DNA from: Bacteroidales bacterium UBA1309
GTDB lineage: Bacteria; Bacteroidota; Bacteroidia; Bacteroidales; Dysgonomonadaceae
Direction: 5' to 3'
DNA: 64,000 nt
Assembly (NCBI GenBank): GCA_002307185.1
Contig: DBTT01000020.1
Coordinates: forward strand, 36,887-100,886
Shown: positions 25,389-35,080 of the stretch, one piece after another
Layout of the letters: each line of letters opens with the position of its first letter
Position numbering within the stretch: the first letter of the stretch is position 1
Position numbers and translations under genes: made by a program
The notes under the pieces: model-generated
What the model was told of the DNA's origin: nothing
The model's input: the letters and a program-made list of their open reading frames with translations, nothing else
Database searches by the model: none

Positions 25389-26357
25389 ATGACTCAAGAA
25401 GATAGTATTCTCGACATTGTCAACAAAGAAATAGAGAGGCTTCATTTTGACGCATCTCCCCAATCGTTATTTGAACCCATCAGCTACATCCTCTCATTAG
25501 GAGGAAAACGAATCCGCCCTGTTTTGACGCTATTGTCGTGCGAATTGCTCGGAGGAAAATACAAGGATGCCATTCCTATGGCACTCGCGATTGAGGTGTT
25601 TCACAATTTTACGCTACTGCACGATGACTTGATGGATAAATCAGCCATTCGCAGAGGAAAGGCCACCGTTCACAAAAAATGGAACGACAATACGGCTGTT
25701 CTTTCAGGCGATGCCATGCTGATCGAATCCTATCATTTGATTTCCAAAAACAAGAAAAAACATTTAAAAGAACTCCTGCACCTATTTAGCAAAACGGCAA
25801 CGGAAATATGTTGCGGACAACAACTCGATATGGAATTTGAATCGCGTGAAGATGTCACTGAAGAAGAATACATCGAAATGATTCGGCTGAAAACGGCTGT
25901 TCTACTTGGCTGTTCTCTCAAATCGGGAGCTATTATTGCCAATGCTTCCGAAAAGGATGCAAACTTGCTCTCTGATTTTGGCATTAACCTCGGGCTTGCC
26001 TTCCAATTGAAAGACGACTTGTTGGATGTGTATGGTGATTCCAAAAAATTTGGGAAAAATATCGGAGGAGACATTGCATCCAATAAAAAAACATTCCTTT
26101 TAATCAATGCCTTGAAAGCTGAATCAACACGCGAAGAGCTTCAGTCATGGATTAGAAAAGAGACTTTTGTGAGAAAAGAAAAAATAAAAGCAGTGACAGC
26201 AATCTACAATCAATTGGGATTGAAGGAATTGTCTGAATCGCGCATTGAAGAGTATTATGAAAAAGCAATTTCATGCTTAGAACAAGTCAACGTTTCTGAA
26301 AAGAAAAAAAAGGAATTGTATGAAATCGCCTCTGGCTTGAGTTATCGTAAATCCTGA
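25389..26357 (+). CDS. Trans-polyprenyl diphosphate synthase
   Basis: Condenses isopentenyl diphosphate units into a long-chain all-trans prenyl diphosphate, usually for the menaquinone tail. 322 residues. The first aspartate-rich motif is in LLHDDLMDKS and the second in LKDDLLDVYGD, with GGKRIRP at the N-terminus and GQQLDMEFE in the middle. Chain length cannot be read with certainty, although the size resembles octaprenyl/nonaprenyl synthases. It is first in an operon with a 233-residue unknown protein (5-base gap) and tatD. Confidence 0.93.
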   Translation: MTQEDSILDIVNKEIERLHFDASPQSLFEPISYILSLGGKRIRPVLTLLSCELLGGKYKDAIPMALAIEVFHNFTLLHDDLMDKSAIRRGKATVHKKWNDNTAVLSGDAMLIESYHLISKNKKKHLKELLHLFSKTATEICCGQQLDMEFESREDVTEEEYIEMIRLKTAVLLGCSLKSGAIIANASEKDANLLSDFGINLGLAFQLKDDLLDVYGDSKKFGKNIGGDIASNKKTFLLINALKAESTREELQSWIRKETFVRKEKIKAVTAIYNQLGLKELSESRIEEYYEKAISCLEQVNVSEKKKKELYEIASGLSYRKS

Positions 26358-26362
26358 AAAAT

Positions 26363-27064
26363 ATGCCATATCGCCGTTTGCCCAATACAGATGCAGGCCG
26401 AATACGAGCTCTAAAAAAAGGGCTTGAGATGTTGCTTCATTCTTCCAATAATAGCTGTTTCCAAAAGATAAACAGCCATTTATTGCAGACAGAACTGACT
26501 AATTTTGAAGGTCTATACAGACATTATAACGATGCACTTAGAACACAGACTGCCAGCAGTAAGAAACTCCAACAATTATCCAAAAATGCCCGAATTTATG
26601 TCTCACATTTCATCCAAGTGCTTAACTTGGCGGTGATACGAAAAGAGATCAATAAAGAATTAAAATCGTTGTATGGCTTGAACATAGACTCAAACACCGT
26701 TCCCGACTTGATTAGCAACGAACAAATTCTGAAATGGGGAGAACGGATCATTTCTGGTGAGAATTTACGAAAAATGCAAGGGGGATCCCCTATCTACAAC
26801 CCCTCCATTGCGAGAGTAAATGTTACTTATTCACAATTTAAGGATGCCTGCTTTGTGCAAAAAATACATCAAGATTCCACGAATAAGTGGCTTGAGAAAT
26901 TACGCATAAAACGAAAAATTATTGACCAATTAATCCACTCGCTATGGAATGCTATTGAAGAGAAATTTTCATCAGAAGGAGGTCAGATAGATCTTGAGAC
27001 CTGCAAAACTTGGGGGCTTGTTTACTACCTCCGTAAAAGTGAACGTGAAGCAACTAAACAATGA
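26363..27064 (+). CDS. Conserved Bacteroidales protein of unknown function
   Basis: 233 residues, soluble and helical, with many Lys/Asn/Glu residues and no signal peptide or membrane helix. The start MPYRRLPNTDAGRIRALKKG matches a group of uncharacterised Bacteroidales proteins I have seen beside tatD or prenyl synthase genes. I see no enzyme motif. Its stop overlaps the tatD start by 4 bases and its start lies 5 bases after the prenyl synthase, so all three are made together. Confidence 0.75.
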   Translation: MPYRRLPNTDAGRIRALKKGLEMLLHSSNNSCFQKINSHLLQTELTNFEGLYRHYNDALRTQTASSKKLQQLSKNARIYVSHFIQVLNLAVIRKEINKELKSLYGLNIDSNTVPDLISNEQILKWGERIISGENLRKMQGGSPIYNPSIARVNVTYSQFKDACFVQKIHQDSTNKWLEKLRIKRKIIDQLIHSLWNAIEEKFSSEGGQIDLETCKTWGLVYYLRKSEREATKQ

Positions 27065-27831
27065 GCATAATTGACACACATTCCCATATTTATTCCGAAG
27101 AATTTGACAACGATATTGACAACGTGATTCTTAGGGCAAAAGGAAAAGGCTTATCACACATTCTGCTACCAAATATTGATGAAAATTCGATAGACAGGAT
27201 GCACCGTCTTTGCGAGCAATATCCAGGTTATTGCATTCCCATGATGGGGCTGCACCCGACAAGCGTAAATAACTATTGGAAGTCTGTTTTGGAAAGAATG
27301 AAACCGCTTTTTGATCAGCGAAAATACATTGCTGTGGGTGAAATCGGAATCGACTTGTATTGGGACAAAACCTACGAGAAAGAGCAAAAGCAATCATTTA
27401 TCGAGCAGCTCAAATGGGCCAAAGAGTTCTCCCTACCTGTTGCGATACATATGCGAAGTGCCCATCAGGAGACAATGGAATGCCTCCGTAAAATGGGATC
27501 GGATGGGTTGAGCGGAGTTTTTCATAGTTTTGGAGGAACAGAGGATGAGCTAGATGAAATCATGTCTTTCCCCAACTTCTACGTAGGAATCAACGGTGTT
27601 GTCACTTTCAAAAACTCGGCACTGAGGGAAACGCTAAAAAGAGCTGATTTATCACGCATAATTGTTGAGACAGATTCGCCTTATTTGGCTCCTGTTCCTT
27701 TTCGAGGAAAACGCAACGAGTCTTCATATATCGCTATCGTTATCGATACATTAGCAAAGGTGTTTGGAACATCGGCAGAAGAGATGGCTGAAATTACTTC
27801 CAAAAATGCGAAAAGATTGTTCTTGATCTAA
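27061..27831 (+). CDS. TatD-family metal-dependent hydrolase
   Basis: A TIM-barrel metalloenzyme; family members are DNA exonucleases or D-aminoacyl-tRNA deacylases. 256 residues. Metal ligands: IDTHSHIY (His-x-His near residue 6-8), GEIGIDLYWD (Glu), VAIHMRSAH (His), VFHSFGG (His) and VETDSPYLAP (Asp). The normal length and full set of ligands suggest an active enzyme. It is last in the prenyl synthase operon and converges with the ClC gene. Confidence 0.94.
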   Translation: MSIIDTHSHIYSEEFDNDIDNVILRAKGKGLSHILLPNIDENSIDRMHRLCEQYPGYCIPMMGLHPTSVNNYWKSVLERMKPLFDQRKYIAVGEIGIDLYWDKTYEKEQKQSFIEQLKWAKEFSLPVAIHMRSAHQETMECLRKMGSDGLSGVFHSFGGTEDELDEIMSFPNFYVGINGVVTFKNSALRETLKRADLSRIIVETDSPYLAPVPFRGKRNESSYIAIVIDTLAKVFGTSAEEMAEITSKNAKRLFLI

Positions 27832-27863
27832 GAGAAGACATTTTTGACCTCCAGACGAGGAAT

Positions 27864-29651
27864 TTACCCCTGGTCAACAATATCAACCAACACTTGGCGA
27901 TAGGCGTTCAGCATGCTTGATTTGGAGACAAAGCCCAAATATTTATTATTTTCATCCACTACTGGAAGATTCCAAGCCTTGGTATCGTCAAAAACCCTCA
28001 TAATCTTGTCCATTGTCATCGAAACATTGATGACAGCAGGTGGCGAAACCATAAACCGGGTCACCCGGAAACGCTTATAGAGTTCCGGGCGGAACATGAT
28101 ATTGCGGATATTATCAATGAGTACAATGCCCTCCAACTTTCCATCATCACTCACCACAGGAAATGAATTCCGGGATGATTGCGAAATAACCTTCACCACA
28201 TCACCTAAATCCATATAAGGATTAACTATCTGAAAATCAGTTTCAATTAAAGAATATACTTTGAGCAGAGTCAATACGGCTTGATCTTTGTGATGGGTTA
28301 ATAGTTCTCCCTTTTTAGCCAAACGCATCGTATATATACTGTGCTTCTCAAAAATAGTAATTGTCAGGTACGAACAGATGGAAACTATCATCAGAGGGAG
28401 AAACAGATCGTAACCGCCGGTCAATTCTGCAATTAGAAAAGTCCCCGTCAGCGGAGCGTGCATCACACCAGCCATCACACCGGCCATTCCCATCAAAGCA
28501 AAGTTTTCTTGCGGCATAAATGGCAACCAGTGGAACGTGTTTCCGATGTAAGCAAACAGAAAACCGGCAATACCTCCCAGGTAGAGAGATGGAGCAAAAG
28601 TCCCACCTGTGCCTCCTCCCCCATTCGTAGCACTTGTGGCAAATGATTTTAGCACAATTATCATCGTCAATAATACGATTATTCCCCATTGGGTGTATCG
28701 CCAATCATTGAACAAACTTCCGTCGAACAATTTTTGATACCCCGTGCCACCCCCCAAAAGCACCTCGATTGTTTCATAACCTTCACCATACAACGGCGGC
28801 AACAAAAAGATCAATGCACTAAGGAGAAGTCCACCTAAAACAAATTTTTGCCAAAACTGAAGTTTCCGGAATATATTTTCCATCATCGTCATACTTCGGG
28901 TGAAGTATAACGAAACAAATCCACAGAATATGCCAAGCAAGAGTACGGAAGGGATTCGTTTCAATAAAAACGGTTCATTCTGCACAAAGTGGAACATTGC
29001 ACTGTTCCCTGTCAGTAGATAAGAGACGGTGGCAGCTGTGACGGAAGAAATCAGAAGGGGCAAAATAGAAGTCATCGTCAGATCGAGCATCAAGACTTCA
29101 ATGACAAATACCAATCCGGCTATTGGTGCTTTAAAAATTCCGGCAATGGCCCCTGCGGCCCCACAGCCCAAGAGTATCATCAGGTGTTTTTGTTCCAAAC
29201 GAAGAATGCGGCCCAAATTAGAACCGATGGCTGCCCCTGTGAGTACAATCGGAGCTTCGGCCCCCACAGACCCACCAAAACCAATGGTTATTGAACTGGC
29301 AGCAACAGAAGAATAAATATTGTGTGGCTTGATGCGGCTCTTGCGTTGTGAAATGGCATATAAAATCTTAGTGACACCGTGGCTTATGTCATCTTTCAGA
29401 ATATATTTAACAAATAATCCTGCGAGCAAGATCCCGACGACAGGATAAATCAAATAGAGATAATTGGCGTGGTATTCGCTAAAGTTGTGGGTCAAGAGAC
29501 CTTGGATAAGTTGAATCAGCTTTTTCAAAAAACATGCTGTCAATGCCGTAAAGACACCCACAACAAAACTGACCAAAATCAAAAATTTTTTTTCGCTGAT
29601 ATGCTTAAAACGCCACTGGATTATCTTGTCAATTGAAGCCTGAAATTTCAT
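27864..29651 (-). CDS. ClC-type chloride channel or H+/Cl- antiporter with CBS domains
   Basis: About 595 residues from ATG 29651 (MKFQASIDK). The frame is open to 29672, but the -7 box at 29670-29677 places transcription start after that point. Some 10-12 membrane helices. Anion-filter motifs are GFGGSVGAEAPIV (equivalent to GREGP, with the gating glutamate retained) and GGTFAPSLYLGG (GxFxP). The first motif (GSGIP) is not conserved. A CBS pair fills the C-terminal 130 residues (SFPVVSDDGKLEGIVLIDNI; NLPVVDENNKYLGFVSK). The kept glutamate leans towards an antiporter; not decisive. Confidence 0.92.
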   Translation of the reverse strand: MKFQASIDKIIQWRFKHISEKKFLILVSFVVGVFTALTACFLKKLIQLIQGLLTHNFSEYHANYLYLIYPVVGILLAGLFVKYILKDDISHGVTKILYAISQRKSRIKPHNIYSSVAASSITIGFGGSVGAEAPIVLTGAAIGSNLGRILRLEQKHLMILLGCGAAGAIAGIFKAPIAGLVFVIEVLMLDLTMTSILPLLISSVTAATVSYLLTGNSAMFHFVQNEPFLLKRIPSVLLLGIFCGFVSLYFTRSMTMMENIFRKLQFWQKFVLGGLLLSALIFLLPPLYGEGYETIEVLLGGGTGYQKLFDGSLFNDWRYTQWGIIVLLTMIIVLKSFATSATNGGGGTGGTFAPSLYLGGIAGFLFAYIGNTFHWLPFMPQENFALMGMAGVMAGVMHAPLTGTFLIAELTGGYDLFLPLMIVSICSYLTITIFEKHSIYTMRLAKKGELLTHHKDQAVLTLLKVYSLIETDFQIVNPYMDLGDVVKVISQSSRNSFPVVSDDGKLEGIVLIDNIRNIMFRPELYKRFRVTRFMVSPPAVINVSMTMDKIMRVFDDTKAWNLPVVDENNKYLGFVSKSSMLNAYRQVLVDIVDQG

Positions 29652-29669
29652 CTCATAAATTAGTTGGCA

Positions 29670-29700
29670 CAAATATAGCCCGATTCTTTTTTTATAACAA
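29670..29700 (-). promoter_or_regulatory. Promoter of the ClC gene
   Basis: On the reverse strand TATATTTG (29670-29677) is the -7 box, and CTTG/TTG around 29698-29700 lies 20 bases upstream. It fixes the start codon at 29651. Confidence 0.72.
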
Positions 29701-29757
29701 GCAAATGCCGCACAAATAGAAAAAACAAATTGGAATCATCTAAAAAAAGACCGGAAT

Positions 29758-30330
29758 TCATACCCTGATGATTTTGATTTCCCCATTGGATTTGAGCTTC
29801 ATGATGCTCGAAGGCTTGGGATTTCGTTCCTCATTTTGCCTTACTCCAACAATGTAGTCCACTCCGGATTTGATTTCATCGGTTATGTCCGCAAAACATG
29901 CAGGAGATGGTTGCCCGCTAATGTTGGCGGATGTGGAAACAAGTGCTTTGCGAAAACGGAAACACAAATTCTTAGAAAATTCTTCTTTGGTGATGCGAAT
30001 GCCAATACTCCCGTCTTCAGCAACTAAATTAGAAGCTATGTTCCGGGCATTGTCATAAATAATAGTCAATGGTTTTTCGGCCATTTCGATCAAATCATAA
30101 GCTAAATCGGGAATTTTTTCCAGATAATAATTCAATTTAGCCTCGCTATCAAGCAGCACAAGCATGGATTTACTGTCGTCACGTTGTTTCAAATCATAAA
30201 TTCTTTTCACCGCTTCCGAATTAGTGGCATCGCAACCTATTCCCCAAATAGTGTCCGTGGGATAAAGGATAATGCCTCCATCTATCAAAACTTGCACAGC
30301 TTTTTTTATTTCCTCATTTAGATTTTCCAT
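29758..30330 (-). CDS. L-threonylcarbamoyladenylate synthase (Sua5/YrdC family)
   Basis: Makes threonylcarbamoyl-AMP from threonine, bicarbonate and ATP for the t6A37 modification of tRNAs decoding ANN codons. 190 residues, the short YrdC type without the Sua5 C-terminal domain. Motifs: ILYPTDTIWGIGCDATN, the K-R region in YDLKQRDDSKSMLVLL, and the SxxNxSG signature in VSTSANISGQPSP. Its start overlaps the upstream GNAT gene by 17 bases, and it is the last gene of the long reverse operon from 34772. Confidence 0.95.
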   Translation of the reverse strand: MENLNEEIKKAVQVLIDGGIILYPTDTIWGIGCDATNSEAVKRIYDLKQRDDSKSMLVLLDSEAKLNYYLEKIPDLAYDLIEMAEKPLTIIYDNARNIASNLVAEDGSIGIRITKEEFSKNLCFRFRKALVSTSANISGQPSPACFADITDEIKSGVDYIVGVRQNEERNPKPSSIMKLKSNGEIKIIRV

Positions 30331-30865
30331 TTCGCAACAACTGCATTAGGTAAATGTCAACATATTCGTCCCCTTCCCGTTTCCATTCTTTCAATGTGCC
30401 AACCATCTGATAGCCCGAATTTTGAAATAAGTTGTAGCTTTTCTCATTGCTTACGGCAATGTATGCAAATAATTGATGGATGCCCAAAAAATCGAAAGCA
30501 TATTCTTCCATTAGAACCAAACTTTGGATAGCGTATTTCTTACCTTGGCTTGCGGGATCGATCAAAATACCGATTCCCGCACGATTGTTGAAAGGATCGT
30601 ATTCATACAAATCGACAGCACCAACAACAATGTGCTTCTTTTTTTCGTCTTTCGTTTCAATCATCAGGCGCAGTTGGCGCGATTGATAAATATCTTGCTG
30701 CTGCGCATCAAGGATGTACTGGCGGAGAGCAAACCGCGAAAAAGGTGAAATAGAACTGCCGTATGTCCATAAATCCGTATTATTTTCCCAAGCATAAAGG
30801 AGATCAATATCCTCAGGTTCAAGGGCTCTCAATCGAATATTTTCATTTTCCAGCCACATATTCAT
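30314..30865 (-). CDS. GNAT-family N-acetyltransferase
   Basis: 183 residues, of the RimJ/SpeG-like branch: it starts LENENIRLRALEPEDIDLLYAWEN and carries VDLYEYDPFNNRAGIGILIDPASQGKKYAIQSLVLMEEYAF split across the acetyl-CoA loop (GKKYA). The C-terminal AVSNEKSYNLFQNSGYQMVGTLKEW is typical of protein- or amine-acetylating members. The substrate cannot be told. It overlaps both neighbours (GT2 upstream by 23 bases, sua5 downstream by 17), so translation is coupled. Confidence 0.9.
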   Translation of the reverse strand: MNMWLENENIRLRALEPEDIDLLYAWENNTDLWTYGSSISPFSRFALRQYILDAQQQDIYQSRQLRLMIETKDEKKKHIVVGAVDLYEYDPFNNRAGIGILIDPASQGKKYAIQSLVLMEEYAFDFLGIHQLFAYIAVSNEKSYNLFQNSGYQMVGTLKEWKREGDEYVDIYLMQLLRNGKSK

Positions 30866-31922
30866 ACTCCTGTTTGAAGTAACTGATAGAGCTTACGGCC
30901 ATTCCCGATTCGGGCGAATAAATAACCGATCGTACAGACTGGTTTTTATTCTGGTCAATCACATCGATAATTTTCTCATAGGATGAATCTGTTACATCGA
31001 AATATAACTCACGAATCGACTCTTTTTTCCTGACGCGACTTGTTACCGGCAACAATATTCTTTTCAATCCTGACATCGAAGCACGAGTGAAAATTCCTAG
31101 TGGAACTAATAAAGAATACAAGAAACCTGATCTGGGATAATGTTTCTTAAAAAATACATACATCGCATAATAGAAAATTTTCACATACCGCATGGTATCT
31201 TTTCTTGTGCTTTCTCCTTTGTAATGGATGATTTTTTCGGGAATGTAGTAATTTTTATAACCGGCCAAAGTAATGCGGTAAGACAAGTCGATGTCCTCCC
31301 CATACATAAAGAACGATTCATCCAGAAGGCCTGTTTTTGTCAAGGCTTCCGAGCGAATCAGCATAAATGCACCACACAAGATGTCCACTTGATGGGTTTC
31401 ATTTTCATTCAAATAAAGCAAATGATACTTTCCAAATATACGTGACTTAGGAAATATTTTAACCAATCCAAAGATTTTACAAAAAGACACCCATGGAGAA
31501 GGAAAACCCCGCTTTGATTCTGCTAAAAAGACACCACCTCCATTAATCATCTTCACGCCTGCGGCCCCGGCATCGGGATGGCTATCCATAAAGGCAACAA
31601 CTCTAGATAAAACATGTTCACCAACAACAGTGTCGGGATTCAACAATAACACATAATCTCCTTCGCAAATCCGAATAGCCTGATTGTTTGCTTTAGCAAA
31701 CCCTAAATTTTCTGAATTCCAAATAAATGAAACGGTAGGAAATTTGCCTTCAATATACTCTCTTGATCCATCAGTTGAATTATTGTCCACAACGATAATT
31801 TGCATTTGATGAGAAATATCCGATGCCAAGAGTGACAGCAAGCATTGCTCGAGATAGAATTTCACATTGTAGTTTACAATCAGAACCGAGATCTTCACTT
31901 TTTTTCTATGAAATTTATACAT
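30843..31922 (-). CDS. Family 2 glycosyltransferase
   Basis: 359 residues. A GT-A fold domain begins VKISVLIVNYNVKFYLEQCL and continues with VVDNNSTDGSREYI and LLLNPDTVVGE (the DxD-like metal site). MYGEDIDLSYRI supplies the catalytic acidic residue. This pattern is the rhamnosyltransferase-like branch used for cell-surface polysaccharides. A possible membrane-associated helix (about 280-300) follows. It begins one base before the previous gene's stop codon ends (no gap). No other polysaccharide genes are near, so its target glycan is unknown. Confidence 0.92.
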   Translation of the reverse strand: MYKFHRKKVKISVLIVNYNVKFYLEQCLLSLLASDISHQMQIIVVDNNSTDGSREYIEGKFPTVSFIWNSENLGFAKANNQAIRICEGDYVLLLNPDTVVGEHVLSRVVAFMDSHPDAGAAGVKMINGGGVFLAESKRGFPSPWVSFCKIFGLVKIFPKSRIFGKYHLLYLNENETHQVDILCGAFMLIRSEALTKTGLLDESFFMYGEDIDLSYRITLAGYKNYYIPEKIIHYKGESTRKDTMRYVKIFYYAMYVFFKKHYPRSGFLYSLLVPLGIFTRASMSGLKRILLPVTSRVRKKESIRELYFDVTDSSYEKIIDVIDQNKNQSVRSVIYSPESGMAVSSISYFKQEYEYVAGK

Positions 31923-32369
31923 TTATTTTTCGAGCATTTCCCCCAAACGAATCAAAAAATTTTTTTTCTTTTTTTCAACATATTTCTCTGCAGCAGCTCG
32001 TGCCATATCTTCATAAGATACAAAAGAACCTTTGGTGGCTGACTTTATGACTTCGTAAATCACCCCCCAATCTGGAAGACCGCCCAAATTCCGATCGTCA
32101 ATAAACAAATCAGCCATCAATTTCCGGGGAGCTTCCAATTCATTCTCTTCTGGATTATTTTTATTGGCAGCATAGAAGTGAAGACCTTTGGAGGCGCAAT
32201 AATCGACAGCCTCTTGTAGCAACTCACCTTCCCTGACTGTCCACAATATCAGCAAATGATTTTCTTTTTGAAGTTGCAGCAACGTGTCAATCGCAAACGC
32301 GATGGGTGATCCAATTTTGGGGTAACGATGCTCAACTATGGTTCCGTCAAAATCAACAGCTATCCTCAT
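31923..32369 (-). CDS. Small HAD-family hydrolase (BT0820-like)
   Basis: 148 residues. The HAD nucleophile motif is VDFDGTIVEH (first Asp attacks phosphate, second is the general acid). Motif II is WTVRE and motif IV is LFIDDRNLGG. There is no large cap domain. Length and motifs resemble a Bacteroides protein group with solved structures annotated as hydrolases of unknown substrate. The basic C-terminal tail (VEKKKKNFLIR) is notable. The gene abuts the glycosyltransferase gene in the same operon. Confidence 0.85.
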   Translation of the reverse strand: MRIAVDFDGTIVEHRYPKIGSPIAFAIDTLLQLQKENHLLILWTVREGELLQEAVDYCASKGLHFYAANKNNPEENELEAPRKLMADLFIDDRNLGGLPDWGVIYEVIKSATKGSFVSYEDMARAAAEKYVEKKKKNFLIRLGEMLEK

Positions 32370-32423
32370 ATATATCTTATCTATTCAGTTTAATTATGGT
32401 TAAAAAAAAATACTCAATTGTGA

Positions 32424-32897
32424 TTAAGATGGAATGTCGCTCTTTCTTTCACATAACGTTAGGATTTCGGATTTATTGGGTAAACAGAACAAAAAGGTCA
32501 CTAAAGTAATAAAAACCATATAAAAGAAGTTCCGGCTTCCGGTAATATATAGTCCTACGGCATCAAAAACCAATACAAGCCCCAATATCGTTAGACGCAG
32601 GAAATAGATCCTAATATAAAAATCGAGTTTACTATTTTCTGGTTGACTTACGATTTTACTTATAAAATATTGATAGATTTTAAAGGACACCGGAATTCCA
32701 ATCAACGTGAGTAGGATTCCATACCGCTCCATTAGCAGGTGTGGACTGTTTCCATGCAAAATCTCCCGCAATCGAAGGAAGGTTGTCCCAACAAATAATA
32801 CAATGCCCACAAGAAATGTTATAATGAAAACAATCTGTGATTGCCGGAGGGTCTTTTTTATCGTTTCAGGCATGGTTTTATAAGTGGTATGATTCAT
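32424..32897 (-). CDS. Four-helix membrane protein of unknown function
   Basis: 157 residues (149 if it starts at ATG 32873, which would remove the 20-base overlap with recR). Four hydrophobic segments: about 22-42 (VFIITFLVGIVLFVGTTFL), 60-80, 97-118 and 127-145. No known motif. It sits between recR and a HAD hydrolase in the reverse operon. The uncertain start is the main open question. Confidence 0.7.
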   Translation of the reverse strand: MNHTTYKTMPETIKKTLRQSQIVFIITFLVGIVLFVGTTFLRLREILHGNSPHLLMERYGILLTLIGIPVSFKIYQYFISKIVSQPENSKLDFYIRIYFLRLTILGLVLVFDAVGLYITGSRNFFYMVFITLVTFLFCLPNKSEILTLCERKSDIPS

Positions 32898-33501
32898 TAA
32901 ATGGCATTCTATTCACAATGGATCGTCCGAGTGTAATTTCATCGGCATATTCGATTTCATCGCCAATGGAAATACCACGTGCGATCATTGAGACTTTAAT
33001 ATTGTAAGGTTTCAATTTTTTATAAATGTAAAAGTTGGTGGTGTCACCTTCCATGGTCGTGCTCAATGCAAATATGACCTCTTTCACCTTACCTTCCGCA
33101 ACACGGCTAACAAGGCTTTCTATCTCCAAGTCTGATGGCCCGATGCCTTCAATCGGGGAAATAATGCCGCCCAAGACATGATACAAGCCCTTGAACTGTG
33201 CCGTGTTTTCGATAACCATCACTTCCTTCACATTTTCTACGATACAAACGGTTGTTTCATCCCGCCTTGGATCTGAACAAATTGGGCAAACATCGTGGTC
33301 GCTTATGTTGTGGCACACACGGCAATGCTTCACCTCTTTGCGGAGAATGGTCATAGCGGATGAAAATTGCTCTACGTCAGATGTTTCTTGCCTTAGCAAG
33401 TGCAAAACCAATCGCAAGGCTGTTTTTCTCCCAATACCAGGAAGCTTTGAGAATTCATTGACTGCATTTTCCAAAAGCACAGAAGGATATTGAATATTCA
33501 T
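32878..33501 (-). CDS. recR: Recombination mediator protein RecR
   Basis: Works with RecO and RecF to load RecA at gaps in DNA. 207 residues. Helix-hairpin-helix LPGIGRKTALRL near the N-terminus, a zinc finger CRVCHNISDHDVCPIC (four cysteines), and a Toprim domain with VENVKEVMVIE and ALSTTMEGDTTNFYI. The C-terminal SIGDEIEYADEITLGRSI is the Walker-B-like end. Length is normal. It lies 50 bases after the HD-domain gene. Confidence 0.97.
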   Translation of the reverse strand: MNIQYPSVLLENAVNEFSKLPGIGRKTALRLVLHLLRQETSDVEQFSSAMTILRKEVKHCRVCHNISDHDVCPICSDPRRDETTVCIVENVKEVMVIENTAQFKGLYHVLGGIISPIEGIGPSDLEIESLVSRVAEGKVKEVIFALSTTMEGDTTNFYIYKKLKPYNIKVSMIARGISIGDEIEYADEITLGRSIVNRMPFNESYHL

Positions 33502-33551
33502 AATACAATAAACACTTTCTAGATTCTTAAATTGACAACGGCATTATCAAC

Positions 33552-34772
33552 TTACCTTAAATACGATACATAATATTTCTGGACACGCTTCGATAGTAGT
33601 TGGATGTTCAGCATGTCGGAGGCATCAGCAATGTCTTTGATGCTTCCATCGTTGAAAAGAATATCAATGCTGTCATCTTTCTCGTTATACATGTTAGTCG
33701 AGATGGCATCCGCCAAAACGAAATAAGAAGCTTCGTGCTCGCTTATGTCGAAACGTTCCATATAAACTTCTGTCAAATCTTTAACACGTTTCTGGGAAAT
33801 TGGTTCAGCACTTATCTCTATTTTAAACAGTTTTCTGTCAACCAAAGCTTCACTCATGACGGACAATACGGTGTCGGAATGTTTGCTCCACACTTTAAGC
33901 GAACACCACAGATCGTTGTCGTCTAGGTTTACGAAATTGTCCAAAGCCAAGTGATCCCTGTTGAAAACATCGGTTGTGACCTCGTTCTCCAAAAAATATT
34001 TCAATGCAGGGGAACCAAAAAGGTCGGTGCCCGCAAGAGTCAGTTCTTTTGCCCGCTGCAAGGTGTTGATAAGCATATGTTCTGCCGCAACAGCCGTTTT
34101 GTGCAGATACACCTGCCAATACATCAAGCGGCGCGACATCAAAAAGTTTTCTATTGAATAAATCCCCTTCGACTCCACCACCAATTTGTCGTTGCGAACA
34201 TCCAACATCTTGATGATACGCGCCGAACCAATGTTTCCTTCCGTAACACCGGAGAAGAAACTGTCACGACGCAAATAGTCGAGCCTATCCACATCTAATT
34301 GCCCGCTAACCAACTGATGTAAAAAATGTTTCGGATATTTATCTGTAAAAATATCTATGCACATATCAAGCTTGCCGCCCAACTCCTTGTTGAGCCGGTT
34401 CATCAACATCAAAGAAATTTCTTCGTGATGAACGTTTTTCACAATCGTGTTTTCCAATACGTGCGAAAACGGGCCATGGCCAACATCGTGAAGAAGAATG
34501 CAAGCCAAAGCAGCATCGGCTTCTTCGTCCGAAATCATCTGCCCTTTCACCCTGAAATTCAAAATTGCCTCGTGCATCAGATACATGGCTCCAATTGAGT
34601 GATGCAGGCGCGTGTGTTGCGCTCCGGGATATACAAATGAAGCAAGTCCCATTTGACGAATGCGATTCAACCGTTGCAGATAAGGATGCTTGATCAAATT
34701 GTATATGAAATCGTTTGGTATCGTTATAAATCCAAAGACCGGATCGTTGATTATTTTGCGTTTATTTTTCAA
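33552..34772 (-). CDS. HD-domain phosphohydrolase (dGTPase/SAMHD1-like)
   Basis: 406 residues. The metal site is formed by RLHHSIGAMYLMHEA (His), CILLHDVGHGPFSH (H95-D96) and RLDYLRRDSFFSG (the distal Asp). This is the YdhJ/SAMHD1-like branch found in many Bacteroidota, which may hydrolyse deoxynucleotide triphosphates. Nucleotide specificity is not visible. It is the first gene of the reverse operon that includes recR, with a -7 box at 34803-34810. Confidence 0.9.
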   Translation of the reverse strand: MKNKRKIINDPVFGFITIPNDFIYNLIKHPYLQRLNRIRQMGLASFVYPGAQHTRLHHSIGAMYLMHEAILNFRVKGQMISDEEADAALACILLHDVGHGPFSHVLENTIVKNVHHEEISLMLMNRLNKELGGKLDMCIDIFTDKYPKHFLHQLVSGQLDVDRLDYLRRDSFFSGVTEGNIGSARIIKMLDVRNDKLVVESKGIYSIENFLMSRRLMYWQVYLHKTAVAAEHMLINTLQRAKELTLAGTDLFGSPALKYFLENEVTTDVFNRDHLALDNFVNLDDNDLWCSLKVWSKHSDTVLSVMSEALVDRKLFKIEISAEPISQKRVKDLTEVYMERFDISEHEASYFVLADAISTNMYNEKDDSIDILFNDGSIKDIADASDMLNIQLLSKRVQKYYVSYLR

Positions 34773-35080
34773 TCGTTATGTTCTGCATTTGTTTTGAGTA
34801 GTCAAAGATATAGAAAAATTCAGTTAGATGATCCATCTTGGATATATCAGAAAGAGCGCAAATTTATTTTTGAGAGAGCAGTCACTGTTTCTTTTTTGAA
34901 ATTAGTTATTTCTATTTTGCAGCAGATGGTATGTTAATGGAAGATTTATTATTTTTAATCATAGTAATCTGTTTCTTTTTCACATAAAATAATTACCAAT
35001 CCACAGTTATCCAATTGATAATTTCAGTTTGCAGAATCTAAACAGCAGCAGGCTATACGTTAACAGAAGTAGCCTATTTG
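34773..35080. other. Gene-poor stretch upstream of the HD-domain operon
   Basis: Holds the -7 box of the HD operon at 34803-34810. The rest is AT-rich with no credible gene or repeat. A forward open frame here has no start context and overlaps the HD gene. Confidence 0.6.
34803..34810 (-). promoter_or_regulatory. -7 box of the HD-recR operon
   Basis: On the reverse strand TATCTTTG lies 30 bases before the start codon. The -33 element is unclear. Confidence 0.62.

Noticed and set aside
34653..34937. Forward open frame of 94 codons
   Set aside because: No start context, overlaps the HD gene and its promoter, and shows no family pattern.
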